From [Phialemoniopsis] sp. UDSM-2020 (taxonomy: Eukaryota > Ascomycota > Sordariomycetes > Thyridiales > Thyridiaceae), in assembly GCA_018873225.1 (NCBI GenBank), contig JAEILZ010000008.1, positions 186,001 to 250,000 of the forward strand: a stretch of 64,000 nt of DNA. Direction: 5' to 3'. Position numbers and translations under genes: made by a program. This document shows positions 32,832-44,275 of the stretch, piece by piece (position 1 is the stretch's first letter; the number at the start of each line of letters is the position of its first letter). The notes beneath the pieces were generated by a model that was not told where the DNA came from, searched no databases, and worked only from the letters and a program-made list of their open reading frames with translations.

Positions 32832-34826
32832 TTATACTAACTCAAACCACTGAAGCTCTCGACCAGTCCTCTTCCGAACTAGTTCCCTGAATGACTCGAA
32901 TGAAACTTCAATGGACCGGATTTCTTCTAGTCCACTTCGTTTCCAAGCTTCAACGTCAAGTCCCAAGGCATCGATATCTAACCTAGGATCAAAGAGCAAC
33001 GCGACTCCCGTGTTAGCGTTCGCAAATTCGAAACCCCGCTGCCCTTTCGTCACCCGAATACCTTGTGGTAAAGGGCCGAGTAGTGCTGCGCCATCCAGAG
33101 TATCAACCGTAAAGCATGATCCCACTACGACATGTCTGTCCCCTACACGTCGCAGGAGCATTGCCGAGACACAGCCAACGATAACGCAGACCTCATCGCC
33201 AGGCTCCACGTCCATGGGACACAGGATGGGACTCCCATTTGTATCCCTACAGAGGCGGCGACCAATGAGCTTATCAAGCATGCCGTATATAGCTCTTTGC
33301 GCTGGAGAAGGGTGGTCGAATGTGAAGTCTCCTTCCAGAATCTGCCGCAGGGCATCTACCCCGGCATCGAGCCCCGGCTCCCTCGTTGATAGCGGCGAGG
33401 CGTATCGGCCGCTGTAATTATCCGCGTTTAAGGTCCGAGCCAAGTTTTCGAGCACCAATTCATCCCCTTGTTTCACAGCCAGCTCTTCGTGTTCCGTAAT
33501 CGCCCGCCGCACGGCATCAACTCGTTGCTCATGGGTGAGGGGTTCTTGCAGTGGTGCATTATATATGCCTGGCCCGACCGACTGAACCATGGCCGTTATC
33601 ACTCCAGCAACGCGCAATGTACTTTGCGCCTCTGTAAGCTGATAATCAAGCACCGCGTAAGACGAAGCGAATGCTTGGTTCAGGGGTGTGCGGGTTTTGA
33701 TCTCTCCCGACCAGTCCGGAACCCAGGAAGGAATATCTCCGATTGTCTTACTTCCAAGCTCGCATTGGATTAACAAGGCAAGGTTGCGGTAAATCTGAAA
33801 GATCCGCGAATTGAGACTCTGGTAGACCTCCGCTGCAGTGCTTTTGTAGTCCGGCAAGATTCCCAGCCGGTCCCGATCGAAGTGGCTCAGCATGCTTAAG
33901 ATGGCATAGATACGATCTCGCGGATCTTTGCAGCGGGCCAACCTGAACCTCCATCTCAAGTCTTGGATGACTATCGGAGTTACTTGGTACGCGATCTCGA
34001 GCCTGCGATTGATGACCAGACTCAAATTGAACAGGAATACGAATCGCGTCTGGTCTTCCCAGTCTGACAGGTTCTTCCACGTGAAGGATTTCTGGTTCAT
34101 CAGAATCAAGCTGTGACGGAATGCTTTCCAAGAAACATTTGCGGGACCGCAGGAAATGATGGCGTTGCTATTGGCGAGGAAGATCTCTTGTCGAATCCAT
34201 AATCGACCAAACCATGGCCGTTGCAAGAGGGCGGTAATCGATTGGGCCTCGTCTTGGTCGAGAAAAACAGGTAAGAGTCTATTCGAGAAATTAAGATACG
34301 GGGGATCAACTGATGCACTGGGCTGCATTTCCCATGTCTCAAAATTGACGTCAACCTGAGAGCCCCAGAGCCCCAATTTGGACATGGCTAGATCGCTATC
34401 GTCGGCTGCAGGACCCAGCCAAGCGATGACACGGCTTGCTTGTTCGAAGATCTTTCCCATCATGCCGACTTGAGGTCCTTTCTCAACATTGTCGTTCTGA
34501 TTGATGCAGATCGCGTCAATCCATATGGTGCGCTGGAAAGTGGTCTGTCGCAAAGCACAAAGTGCCTCGTGCAGGTTTCGAGAGACACAGATCTTGCGCT
34601 GCTCCCCATCTGCACAGTTGACGAGGACCGGAACGGGGTCATCTTCGGATCCCCAGACATAGCTAAGAGCCTCGTAGTAGTTAACACCGTAGTCATCGAA
34701 GGGAACGGTCTCGATCGAGATGACAATCTCTTCGTGCGGATCGCCGGGTTGGATGACGCATTGGCGAAGATGGGTCGGCGTGGGAAGAGGCGTGTACCTG
34801 TACGCCTGCGTCTTCGCTGCACTCAT
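32832..34826 (-). CDS. HET-domain heterokaryon incompatibility protein
   Basis: Single exon, 664 aa, starting at ATG 34826 (MSAAKTQAYRYTPLP); the frame continues upstream only from non-ATG codons. The three classic HET blocks are present in the N-terminal 200 residues: 'YYEALSYVWGSED', 'IWIDAICINQND' and 'QVGMMGKIFEQASRVIAWLG'. The C-terminal about 450 residues follow the usual long HET-protein layout ('CKDPRDRIYAILSM', 'PSWVPDWSG', and 'VIVGCVSAMLLRR...V...' near the end). HET proteins trigger cell death when incompatible hyphae fuse; the HET domain is TIR-like. Its neighbour downstream is an NLR, suggesting a linked allorecognition locus. The gene appears intact. Confidence 0.93.
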   Translation of the reverse strand: MSAAKTQAYRYTPLPTPTHLRQCVIQPGDPHEEIVISIETVPFDDYGVNYYEALSYVWGSEDDPVPVLVNCADGEQRKICVSRNLHEALCALRQTTFQRTIWIDAICINQNDNVEKGPQVGMMGKIFEQASRVIAWLGPAADDSDLAMSKLGLWGSQVDVNFETWEMQPSASVDPPYLNFSNRLLPVFLDQDEAQSITALLQRPWFGRLWIRQEIFLANSNAIISCGPANVSWKAFRHSLILMNQKSFTWKNLSDWEDQTRFVFLFNLSLVINRRLEIAYQVTPIVIQDLRWRFRLARCKDPRDRIYAILSMLSHFDRDRLGILPDYKSTAAEVYQSLNSRIFQIYRNLALLIQCELGSKTIGDIPSWVPDWSGEIKTRTPLNQAFASSYAVLDYQLTEAQSTLRVAGVITAMVQSVGPGIYNAPLQEPLTHEQRVDAVRRAITEHEELAVKQGDELVLENLARTLNADNYSGRYASPLSTREPGLDAGVDALRQILEGDFTFDHPSPAQRAIYGMLDKLIGRRLCRDTNGSPILCPMDVEPGDEVCVIVGCVSAMLLRRVGDRHVVVGSCFTVDTLDGAALLGPLPQGIRVTKGQRGFEFANANTGVALLFDPRLDIDALGLDVEAWKRSGLEEIRSIEVSFESFRELVRKRTGRELQWFELV

Positions 34827-35607
34827 CAAAAGTATTGATGACTCGATTAGGCTGGGAATATCGTTTTGGCTGTTTGTCGGCCGCACCCGAAACTTTGTGC
34901 AGCATGGGCTGCGGGGAAATAAAAGGAGAATGGTCAAGTGAGGGTCTAACTATTCTGAGTAAGAAATACAGGGGTGGTAACAATAAGTAATATATCCCTG
35001 CGAGGTACCCAGTAAAAGCTTTGGGTAGGGGAACAGCCCTACAACCAACAGCCGACACGTAGAGCCAGTCTGAAACTTTAGCCTGCACAACCTTGCATGC
35101 GTAGCTCATCATGTCAGCCTTACCCCTCCCCGTTCATACGTCGTTGGACGTGGACACATCTCAGCCAACTGACCACCATGACTACCTGCCAAGCAGGCAG
35201 CCCATAAGATACCGCACAGCCTCTAATAACGCGCTCAAAGTCTGCGCAATGTCACCTTGAGTGAGCAGTGGGGTTTCTGGAGTTGGCAAACCTCGACATG
35301 CGTAGTATTCAGCCTTGTCAGGCAGAAGTAACACACATGACCATCAGGATGCCTCCTTGATACCCGATTCTTCCCAGAATTGACAATGCTGTATTTTCCT
35401 CGTTCTTTTCGACCTTTTTTCTGTTTCCAATCTTATCGTAGAGTGGGTGTCGGGATCCTCACCCTAATATTGACTCCCACCTCGGTGCTTCACGTGCGTA
35501 TTCTACTTCATTGTCATCACTCAAGCTACGAAAACTGACAAGGACCAGATCTTTCCGGCGCACTCACCTCGAAAACCAACCTCTGGGCCTTCTCGGGCAA
35601 GTTCACT
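34827..35607. other. divergent intergenic region
   Basis: Promoter side of the HET gene and of the small Cys protein gene. Nothing else recognised. Confidence 0.5.
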
Positions 35608-35817
35608 ATGTGCATACAATACTGGTCGACAAATCACTTTCTCTGCGGTCATACCGAAGACGTATACTACGTTGCCAAATCGGGTTGCTGGTTTTGCAGT
35701 ACGATTCGCGGTTCGGTGTTCACAGGGAGAGTGACAAACAAGCCGAATCCGTGCAGCAATTGCGTCAATCTAGGTGCCTATTACAAGAGAGGGACGCGAT
35801 GGTTCAGGAGAGCATGA
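35608..35817 (+). CDS. small Cys-containing protein (69 aa, predicted)
   Basis: A 69-residue frame starting at a true ATG. It has a CGH motif near residue 13, then C-x2-C (residues about 27-30) and C-x2-C (about 49-52), and a basic, aromatic C-terminus ('RGTRWFRR'). The layout CGH-CxxC-CxxC is common in short fungal hypothetical proteins and would fit a single zinc site. No signal peptide is visible. There is no independent evidence of expression, and a chance frame cannot be excluded. Confidence 0.35.
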   Translation: MCIQYWSTNHFLCGHTEDVYYVAKSGCWFCSTIRGSVFTGRVTNKPNPCSNCVNLGAYYKRGTRWFRRA

Positions 35818-36485
35818 GATGGCCTGGTCCACAAGGGCAATGATGGTGTCTGGACACTGCTGCATGCGGATCGAGTTGAGATCACTCTGTATCATAGCAG
35901 CCCATGTTGGGGACAGTGTCAAGATACCTAGAGCCCAAATAAAACATAAAAGAATCAAGTGTGTTTCATTCTTCTATCTTTTGGTTTCTTTCCTCTCCTT
36001 TGTTCCTCTAAAAAGTGTACGGGATTGAATGACCTCGAGCGAAAGTGAACGACACACGTAGATGACATACTATTGAATATAAGCTGAACTTGAAATGTTC
36101 ACAGATGTTTGAAGAGGTATTGTCCTTGCTGAAAAGCGTTGTACTGCAAGTACTAAAACCTGAAGCTATTCCCACTCTATATATATAGATGTAGCAATCT
36201 CCTACCCTTGTAGGGACCTCTAAGCAAGTTAACTATGCATTATTCCAGTCAAGAATAACAGTCCCAATATTAGATTCTACACTTGTGGTGTAGTGATTAT
36301 CAAATTATTTTGAAATGTGTGCAACCTCGGAAAGTCTTGCACGACATTACACAACTGCACGTCGTGATACGCACCCCTTGTATGACTTGCCGAATGTGCT
36401 GTAACGTGGTCAGATTTCGAAGAAGACGGTGCGCGTTCCCCCAATACCCCTCTTCATGACATGGATTTCCTTTCTTTGTGACTCG
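35818..36485. other. intergenic region
   Basis: Promoter side of the DUF3176 gene. AT-rich, with TATATATAT near 36179-36188; no supported frame. Confidence 0.45.
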
Positions 36486-38726
36486 ATGTTCAACCTGAAT
36501 TCTTTCGAATCTCCTTCTGAAAATTTGGTCCACAACAAATCGCACGGCATGGAGGCTTTGCCCATTAACACCGACCAGCATGAGCTTCTCGAACTCCGTT
36601 CAGACGGTGTTTCTGAGGAGAATCTGGAGATCGCACGCTCATTTAGTCAGGTAGGTTAATATATCATAGGTGTTATGTGTGGGCGATGCTCAGATCCCGA
36701 CCTAGGCAAGTTCGATAAGCCGTGGACAATATCCCCCGTCTGCCATAACGCCCAAGAAATTAATGTACCGACTCCGCAACACGAGCACTCTTCAGCCTCC
36801 CCGCCCTCGAGGCAATCCTTACATTCAGAGACACCAGACCGACTCCCGACCAAGACCAAGGCCGGGTACTCGTAGGGACTGGAGGCCTTCTCTTTGGTGT
36901 TGAGCTTCTGTACCTTTCTGGGTATCATCGTGCTGCTTGCCCTCTCCAACAACAAGCCAATCAATGCCTGGAAGCTTTTCGTCCCGATAAACACGGTTCT
37001 ATCCATCTTTGGTGCACTGAGCCGGGCGCCTTTGGCCTTCTGTATCGGATCATGTTTGGCTCAAAGCAAATGGATCTGGCTCTCGTCACGCCCCGGCAGT
37101 GTCCAACTCTTTGAGAACATAGAGGATGCCAGCTGTGGCCCACTCGGAAGCTTCTGGCTGCGCGTTCGAGTTAGATTCCGGCATATGGCGGCACTTGGAT
37201 GTCTGCTTACTCTTTTCATTCTGGGATTCGAACCTTTTCTACAAGCGATCATCCTCTTCGCGGGACGGATGGTAACATTAGACTCAGTCGAGCCTGCCAC
37301 AATTGCAAGCACCACACGACTCGAAGCCGGAGTCTATAAATTGGATCCAATCGACCGCGGTGTAATAGGAAATACTATACCGGACAACAGTGCAGGAGGA
37401 GGTGGCCAGGCCTATGGCTACTCCCACGTGGCCCACCCGGAGCCAGGCAGTGTAGTTGCTGTACTTCTGGGACTGCGACAATACTCGGCGCCTGTGGGCT
37501 CTAGACCAGCGCCAGCCTTTGCCTGCGCAACTGGGAACTGTGCATGGCCAGCTTTCACTTCGTTGGCAGTCTGTGCCTCCTGCAATGACGTGTCTGACCA
37601 CCTGGTCCGGACAAGCATCAATGGGTCCAATGGGGACGCGACACAGCATAGCGCCGATGTAATATACTACACGAACCTGACCACTTCTAGCCTGCCCTAC
37701 CTGAACGTTACCAACGCCGATACATACTCGATGTTCGATTCGTGGGCGTCCAACACGAAATTGAGAGCAACCACCTTTTCTAGCGCCCGAGACACGATCT
37801 CGTTCACTCATCTCAGCATGATGATCGGCGCCGTGGGAATAATCGCGGTGCGCGGCAATAGCAAGAGCATAATGAATGCCACAGAGTGTGCCTGGACGTT
37901 CTGCGCAGTCAAAGTGTCACCGAGCGTGGAGAATGGCGTTTTCCGCGAGAACATCACGGAGCTACCATTCGCGCGCGTTGCTGACTCGTATAGATATGAC
38001 AATGACACTTCTTAAGGTGGGTCCGGAGACGATTGGGACCATATGGACGTCTTTGAGGAGTTTAACGGGCACGCTGTCTGCGGTATAAGGGGATACCCTT
38101 ACGACATAAGTGGCCACCGCAGCGATCTTCAGCTCCGCATAGGTGAGAGCGTCCTGGCTAGCGAAGGGTTCGGAAAGGGCACAGTCTCGTTCAATGTCAC
38201 GCACAATGCAACGTGCAGTCTCCACGGGCTTCTTGGATCCCAGATTTCTGCGCCCAGCGGAATCGCCTGGCCCACTCAATCCGGAGGCGGAGCCTTCCCG
38301 TCGCTGCTCGCCCAGGCCCTGTACCAGGCGGACGATGTCGAGACTGTCTTCCAAGACGTAGCAGACAGCCTGAAGGCGTGGATGAGGAGTTCACCCGGGG
38401 ACGTACCCGCAACGACAGTGACCGGAGACTCGCTCAGGTGGCTTGTGCATATCCGAGTCCAGTGGTGGTACTTGATATTTCCCGGAGCTGTGTTCCTCGG
38501 CTGTCTGAGCCTCTTCGTGGTCACCGTCATGAGGACATCAAGACTGGGGCTTGAGCCGTGGAAGAGTGACCTTGTCGTGACGTTGACGCACTCTGTTGAC
38601 ACTCAGACGAGGGATCAGCTCAGTCTTGCGCACCAGAATACCCGCCTGGAGGAAACGGCGCGGGCAACTGTAGTCACGCTGGTGAACGAAGACTCGGGTA
38701 TGGAGTTGAAAGCGGTGACAAGATAA
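36486..38726 (+). CDS. DUF3176 family membrane protein with an in-frame stop codon
   Basis: A proposed first exon 36486-36650 joins at GTAGGT to an acceptor ending at 36875, in phase. The start is uncertain (ATGs at 36456, 36486 and 36549). The main frame runs 36876-38726. It opens with two membrane segments and the DUF3176 signature region ('WKLFVPINTVLSIFGALSRAPL', 'QSKWIWL', 'FENIEDAS.GPLGS'). A large extracellular part follows, with Cys and N-glycosylation sequons. The frame ends with a last membrane helix ('WYLIFPGAVFLGCLSLFVVTV') and a cytosolic tail. A TAA at 38013-38015 interrupts an otherwise open frame in the extracellular part. No good intron removes it. It is either a nonsense allele, a sequencing error or an unrecognised intron. 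Function of DUF3176 proteins is unknown. Confidence 0.7.
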
Positions 38727-39266
38727 TAGGTGCGGTTGGTCACAGGGCTGTGATTGTTGTTATTCGAACTCAAAAGCAATTTCTGTTATGCTTTGCTTGG
38801 TAAGCTTGGATGTTCGATTTGCATTCTTTGCTCGGGCTCCAGCTGTGATGTCTTCAATGGATTTGAAGGGTGATTACGAGGTCTCAGATCAAACGGATCG
38901 CTTATTAAAATTTCGAATTTATCCCGGATATCTCCAATGATCGCACTATCATGTCCAGATTTACGGTCGTGATGAAAGATTTTTTTTTCCGTCTTGGGAT
39001 CCTACATGTCAGAAAGATGGGTAGCACAAAAAGGTTATTCAGCCGACTAAAGTCAATATGGGACGTTATGTGCTTTGGCTGTTCGCAAGATCGAGATTAG
39101 CTTTACTGCAAACCTTATACTCATATAGCCCGCGTGCCCAATACAAGACGTCATCATGAACCTCCCGCGCCTAATATATATCATGGCCCCAAGGACGGCG
39201 ACGCGCACGCCTCAGCGACATTTATCAGGCAATCAATCATTCTATTCGCGTGATATCTATGTAATC
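38727..39266. other. intergenic region
   Basis: 3' flank of the DUF3176 gene and promoter of the next gene. TATATAT at about 39174-39180 sits 90 nt before the chosen start and favours the ATG at 39267 over those at 39156 and 39183. Confidence 0.4.
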
Positions 39267-40479
39267 ATGGCATCAACTTGCGCCAACACGTCAAGGTGCG
39301 ATATCGAGGAGATTGTTGGCACCCCCTCACCCTTCTCATCCATTTTATTGGGTACATTGACTATCCCTGAAATATCCCAGATTGACATCCAGTTGCATAG
39401 TACTTGGCGGTCTGGCAGGCACATTTTGTGGAGTGGAATCCCATTTGACCGCTCCAACAGTTGGGCGGTCGAGCATGGAATGCAGACACTGACGACGGCA
39501 ATGGGCCCTCTCATGGATCCGAACGATCCGAAATGCCTCAGGCCGTCGAAGGGTCACAAGGAGTGGAGCAAGTACGTTCACGGGGCATCTGCCCTGTTCG
39601 CATGGCATATCTCCCGCGACCAACAGGTCACTGTGCTTTTACCACCACCGCCGTACCGCTACCATCCTCTTGGAGGGACACGATACCAGACAACCGAGGA
39701 ACCTATCGTCAAAGGCATTCTTGGCGGTTGCGCTGTTCTGCGTATCAAGGTCGTCCATCCTACTGTTGCCGGTGCCGATAATGTCAGTTATCAACTGTGG
39801 CCAGAGGATCATACATCTTCATGGACTGCTAGGTTCGGCAATTCAGTATTCAAGAAGCCTCGTTGGAGACAGGTCAAGGCAAGCGCACAAGAGGTTATCC
39901 CACCCAAGCAAGCTAAAAAGGCTGTGGCTAAGGCGAGCGCACATCTCATAGTGTTGTCTAATAGTCACTGACCCGTTGCAGGCAGCGATTTCGAAACCCA
40001 TCAAGGCAGCGTCCGAACGAGCTAAACAGGGCACTAAAAGAAAGAAATCACAGACAGAGCCTGGCCCCGGGAAGCCGAAGGGCGGCCAAGCGCTTGCTAC
40101 CAAGTCCAAGAGGCAAATCCTGATAGTATCTCAAGAGCCCAAAAAGAAAAGTGAAACCAAAAAGAAGGACAAACCGTTAAGCAAGAGAGGGTCGAAGAAA
40201 AAAACACTCTCCGTTTCATCTCAAGAGCCCAAGAAGGAAAGTGAAACGAAAAAGAGAGAGAAAACAGTAAGGAAGAAAGGATCGAAGAAGAAAAAGGCTC
40301 GTGGCAGCAAGGCTGGTATACATCTTCAGTCAAAGGTGAATTTCGGGAACCAACATAAACTGAAATTGCTTGTCTTGGGCATTGGTGGCTTTACCAGGCC
40401 AATTAAAGATCTAGTTATATGGCTTTCAGCTCTGGTCGTCTCCGGTGTGTCTTATTATAGAAAGAAGCTATTAACCTAG
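39267..40479 (+). CDS. uncharacterised protein with Lys-rich repeats and C-terminal hydrophobic tail (2 exons)
   Basis: Exons 39267-39950 and 39982-40479 splice in phase (donor GTGTTG, acceptor GTTGCAG) to about 393 aa, though the 31-nt intron is unusually short and the junction needs confirmation. The N-terminal about 190 residues are globular-looking, with conserved-style aromatic motifs ('HILWSGIPFDRSNSWAVEHG', 'GCAVLRIKVVHPTV'). The second exon is Lys/Ser/Glu-rich, with two direct copies of an about 29-residue unit (each beginning SQEPKK.SETKK), probably nuclear-localising or microtubule/nucleic-acid binding by charge. The end has a hydrophobic stretch ('LVIWLSALVVSGVSYY') that may be a tail anchor. 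No family is recognised. Alternatives are two separate genes or a longer N-terminus starting at 39156. Confidence 0.55.
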
Positions 40480-40777
40480 ACCTGGGCATGGCTGCATTGA
40501 GCTCTCTCTCAAAAACTATAGGACACCAGCCCTTGTCGACCGCGCATGCCACATATTCTCGAGTGTAAGGAAGCTTGCAGGTGACGCGATAAAATATTAT
40601 CGCCCATATGTGACTTGCTGCGCGGGATTTTCGCGAAACAACCCAATGAGAGTCCCCCTCAGCACGGATATCGATCGGAACTAGACAAGGGTTTGTGTGT
40701 GAGCTGTTGCTGCCTGCAAAACTTTAACCCAAGATTAGCAGCACCATCACACAGATATCACACCAAATAAGCAAGTA

Positions 40778-41365
40778 ATGCCGTTTCCAGAGTTCCCCAA
40801 CATCACCAAGTCCGTCATCGACGACACTGTGATTCGCAATCGCCAGTACATCACTTACGCAGATGGTTCAAAGTGGAGCCGCAAAGTTGCTCCTGTCACG
40901 CACGAGTCGGTGTCTGCCTGGACCACTGTCGAAGCAGCAGTCACTCTGCCCGACACCGAGCCGCTCCAACTCCACGTCGTAGGTCATCACCAGGCCGAAG
41001 GAGAGCCGAAGCACTGGTCCTTATTCACTGTTCGCCCCGAGAACGGCATCACTATTGGCCAAGAGTGGCAAGTCACTGGCGACGCCGAATGCATGCACTA
41101 CGAGCACAACAACAGCGCCGACCCGTTCCATGCCGACACATTTGCGTGGCAGCAGCTCGTGAATGGGGATCTGAGCGAGGAGCAGTATGCGCAGATCGTC
41201 AAGGCTGTTGATGCAGAGCTGCCGCCGCGGGCCAAGGACCGCAAGTCGGTCGTCGAGAACTGCCAGGGTTGGGTAGTCAGGGTTTTGCGGAGACTGACGG
41301 TCGACGGAATCGTTGATGGTAGCGCCGTTAGGAAGTTGGAAGCCGTGATGGATCCGTTAAAGTGA
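40778..41365 (+). CDS. uncharacterised protein with LRAT/NlpC-P60-like His ... Asn-Cys pattern
   Basis: Single exon, 195 aa. His79-Trp80 ('PKHWSLFTV') is followed about 80 residues later by 'ENCQGWVVRVLRRL' (Asn161-Cys162). A His strand followed by an NC-x-x-(W/F)-V helix is the order seen in circularly permuted papain-like folds such as LRAT ('NCEHF'). That would make His79 and Cys162 the catalytic pair of a protease, acyltransferase or amidase. This is inferred from motif order only; fungi have a widespread hypothetical family of this size. No signal peptide or membrane segment is seen. Confidence 0.75.
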   Translation: MPFPEFPNITKSVIDDTVIRNRQYITYADGSKWSRKVAPVTHESVSAWTTVEAAVTLPDTEPLQLHVVGHHQAEGEPKHWSLFTVRPENGITIGQEWQVTGDAECMHYEHNNSADPFHADTFAWQQLVNGDLSEEQYAQIVKAVDAELPPRAKDRKSVVENCQGWVVRVLRRLTVDGIVDGSAVRKLEAVMDPLK

Positions 41366-41906
41366 TGAGATACGTATACGTTTTCAACAGATCAGCGTCG
41401 TGGAAGGTCAGAATACCGGGAGCAATGAAGTGGCAGCTCGAATTACGTGGCAAATTTCTCCTGCTCCTGAACTCGCAGTGTCTGTTATTTGTCTTCGAGC
41501 TCTTGACCCGCACCCAGTCCTGCAATGCAAGGAACTGTCATGTTTCCAAGCGACAAAGCCTGTTATCTATTTGAAATAGTACATCAATTACTGGCCATGT
41601 CAACAAACTACAATGTAAATGAATCATCAAGTCTGACTAGCACTGACGACTTTGCGGCTTTTGACTCAGGACGAAATTTTGTCATTTTTGTCACTTCTGT
41701 GAATGTATTCAGCAAACAGGCCAACAATTGTCACCTATTGCACTATATAAATCTTTCCAATAAAGAAACAATGTCTCTTCCTTCCCACTCAGCCTTCCAC
41801 CGCCCTTGTGTTCTTTGGATCCCCATCCGGCTCTTTAGAAAGGCTGAGTTGCTCAAGTTCATCACTCCGGCTTGTAAAATCCTCTCTGGACGCCACCGTC
41901 CTCTCA
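41366..41906. other. intergenic region
   Basis: Promoter side of the ankyrin gene. TATATAA-like sequence occurs near 41744-41750 (CACTATATAAATC), about 160 nt before the chosen start, and is a plausible TATA box. Confidence 0.5.
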
Positions 41907-44275
41907 ATGTCTTCTCAAGGCGAGCCGCCCCCGAGCGTTCAGCTCAAGACGAGTATCATGCCCGATGAGCTTGTCAAGTTTGTCCGATACAGCAGGCTTG
42001 GCCTATTTCCCCTCGCTGAGAGAATTTATGAGGGCATTCCAGAAGAACAAAAGGCCCTCTTCCCTATCGAATATCCCCTTCATCTCTTCCACCAAGGGAA
42101 CTACGAGCAGTTGTCGAAGCATCTGGAGAGCATTACGTCTGGTGATGCTGATAACGCCAATAGCCTATTCAGATATCGGATGGATGAATGCGCATTACTC
42201 ACGCTACTCAAGGCCGCTACCAGAATGCATCATGAAGGAGATCTCCGTCATGCCTTCGAGGCAGCTCAATCGTGGCATCGTTACGCGAGCTGGACCATGG
42301 ACCCAGCTAAGCTTTCGGCCGCCGACGTAAGTACTATCAATTCCTAATAGCGCCGCAACCTACTAACTGTTGATGGCAGATTGGATCCCTGTGCATCTAT
42401 CTTGATATCATCACAAAGATTCACGCAAATACAGACTGGTGGCAACCCCGAGACCTAGAACCGCCCTGGATATTTGAACCACAGGAGGGTTATATTCTTC
42501 CGCCCTTCGAGACAAGTCAAATCTGGCACACGTTCTCCCAGCTTTGCATTTCTATCAATCCCATCAGTGATACTGGGGTCTACATGTGGCAAAGTCTTGT
42601 ATTATTTCAGTTGCTCCTGCGCGTCCTTTCACCAGTGGATGTGAAAATACTTTACAGGTGTCTCGGGACCCTCGAGTATCCGTTAGGGCATCAATGGGGC
42701 CCAGTCTTCGAGCCACCAATCTTCAAGCGAGTAGCTACAGAAGAACAAATCCTCTGTCGTTTTCTGATCGACCTCTCTGTCTACCGATACATGAACAAGA
42801 GCCTCGAGCGCATTAATGAATCTGATTATATCTATTCACTTGCTGCAGCCACATACCTTACGGAGCTAGAGGCCAAGATCTCAGAGGCAGGACTATCGCC
42901 CCCAGATTGCCATACTCGACCTCGCCTCGAGTATGACCTCGCTTGCCTAGAGGAGAAGCTTATCAAAGGGGAATTGACTTACACACTGGGTATGAGCTTC
43001 GGAGAGTATCAAGCACAGTTGCAAAATGACCCAATACTCCGATTCGCACGTGAGAATCGTGACTTTGCCATGATCGCAGAGTTCATGCGCGCCTGTTGCT
43101 CCGCGCCACTCGAGTTGAGCGTACACGGACACCAGGCCAGGCTGGCATGGTTCAGCGAGGAGGATGTGGTCGGCGACACCATTGATCACATTGATACATA
43201 CGGCACTTTGTGTTCGTCGATTGTTAGAGCGCTTAACAGCGACATCATGGTAAATATCGCTGATGAAACCAAGGCAATGATGAGAATAGTGCGTGGTAGG
43301 CTGGGAAAGGTCTTGTGTGATTGCACCGCTCCACTCGCTGTGATCAAAGGAACAGTGAGTCTTTGTACCCTGTCCGAATGGGCCAAAGATTATCAATCGG
43401 TTAGTCGCATTGTCAAAGATGATCTTCAGCAGAAGCTCGGTGATTTCCGCTCTGGTGCGCACTGGGCTGTCAGTGAGGGCTCCATTTTGACCGTATACCA
43501 TCTGCTCGAAATCGATGAATCTCTCGTTTCGTCGAACCTGAATGGAGAGGTCACGCTAGTCACAGCTGTCAAGAAGCTATGGGTTGAGAAAGTAATGCTG
43601 CTGCTCAAATACACTGCGGAGCCGAATGTTGCAGACACCGACGGTGAACCAGTGCTGTGCGTGGCCATGAATCTTCAGCTGCCTCACGCAAGACTAATAC
43701 CGGAAGTTTCTTGTATCGTAAATTTACTTCTCGAGGCTGGCGCCGACCTGAATTTGCTAAATGCAAAGGGCGTCTTGCCCTTACATCTTGCAGTTGAACA
43801 TTTCCAAATGCCCCTTATCAACCTTCTATTAGGGCATGGCGCCGAGTGCGATGTCGAGATACTTTTGATGGCAACCAGGGAAGGGTCTCTCCCAGTCGTA
43901 AAGAGGTTGATCGAATCGAGCCCAAGAGGAATCTGGTGGATGTCGGGTGAATGGCTCGCATCGTGGGAAGAAATCCCACTACATCTTGCCATCGCAAAAC
44001 GCAGACACAAAGTCGTTCAGCTGCTCTTGGATCACGGTGTGAAGCTCTCAAAGAAAGACAGCGATTACCGGACAGCATTGCAGTTTGCAATCGTACTTGC
44101 GGACAAGACCAGTGTCGAAATGATCGTGAAGCATGCCAAGTCAACCAACGCAGTATTCTTCAAAGGCTTGGAATGGCTCAAATCATGGGCAAACAACACA
44201 TGTGAGGGGAGGGATAAGACAGCTATCATGGAGGCTATTTCTGAGGTCTGTAGTTCAGAGAGTACCTATGAGTAG
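41907..44275 (+). CDS. ankyrin-repeat protein (2 exons)
   Basis: Exons 41907-42326 and 42380-44275 give 771 aa. The 53-nt intron has an ideal CTACTAAC branch site. The start is the ATG of MSSQGEPPP; the next in-frame ATG (MPDELVK) is a close alternative. The N-terminal about 500 residues are helical with no recognised domain. The C-terminal part contains at least five ankyrin-type units ('VTAVKKLWVEKVMLLLKYTAEPNVAD', split by a variable loop; 'PLHLAVEHFQMPLINLLLGHGAE'; 'PLHLAIAKRRHKVVQLLLDHGV'). It is likely a cytosolic protein-interaction scaffold. No NACHT or kinase motif is present, so it is not an evident NLR. Confidence 0.85.

Noticed and set aside
36300..36660. Minus-strand 93-codon frame upstream of the DUF3176 gene
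   Set aside because: Opposite the proposed first exon and without any recognisable feature.
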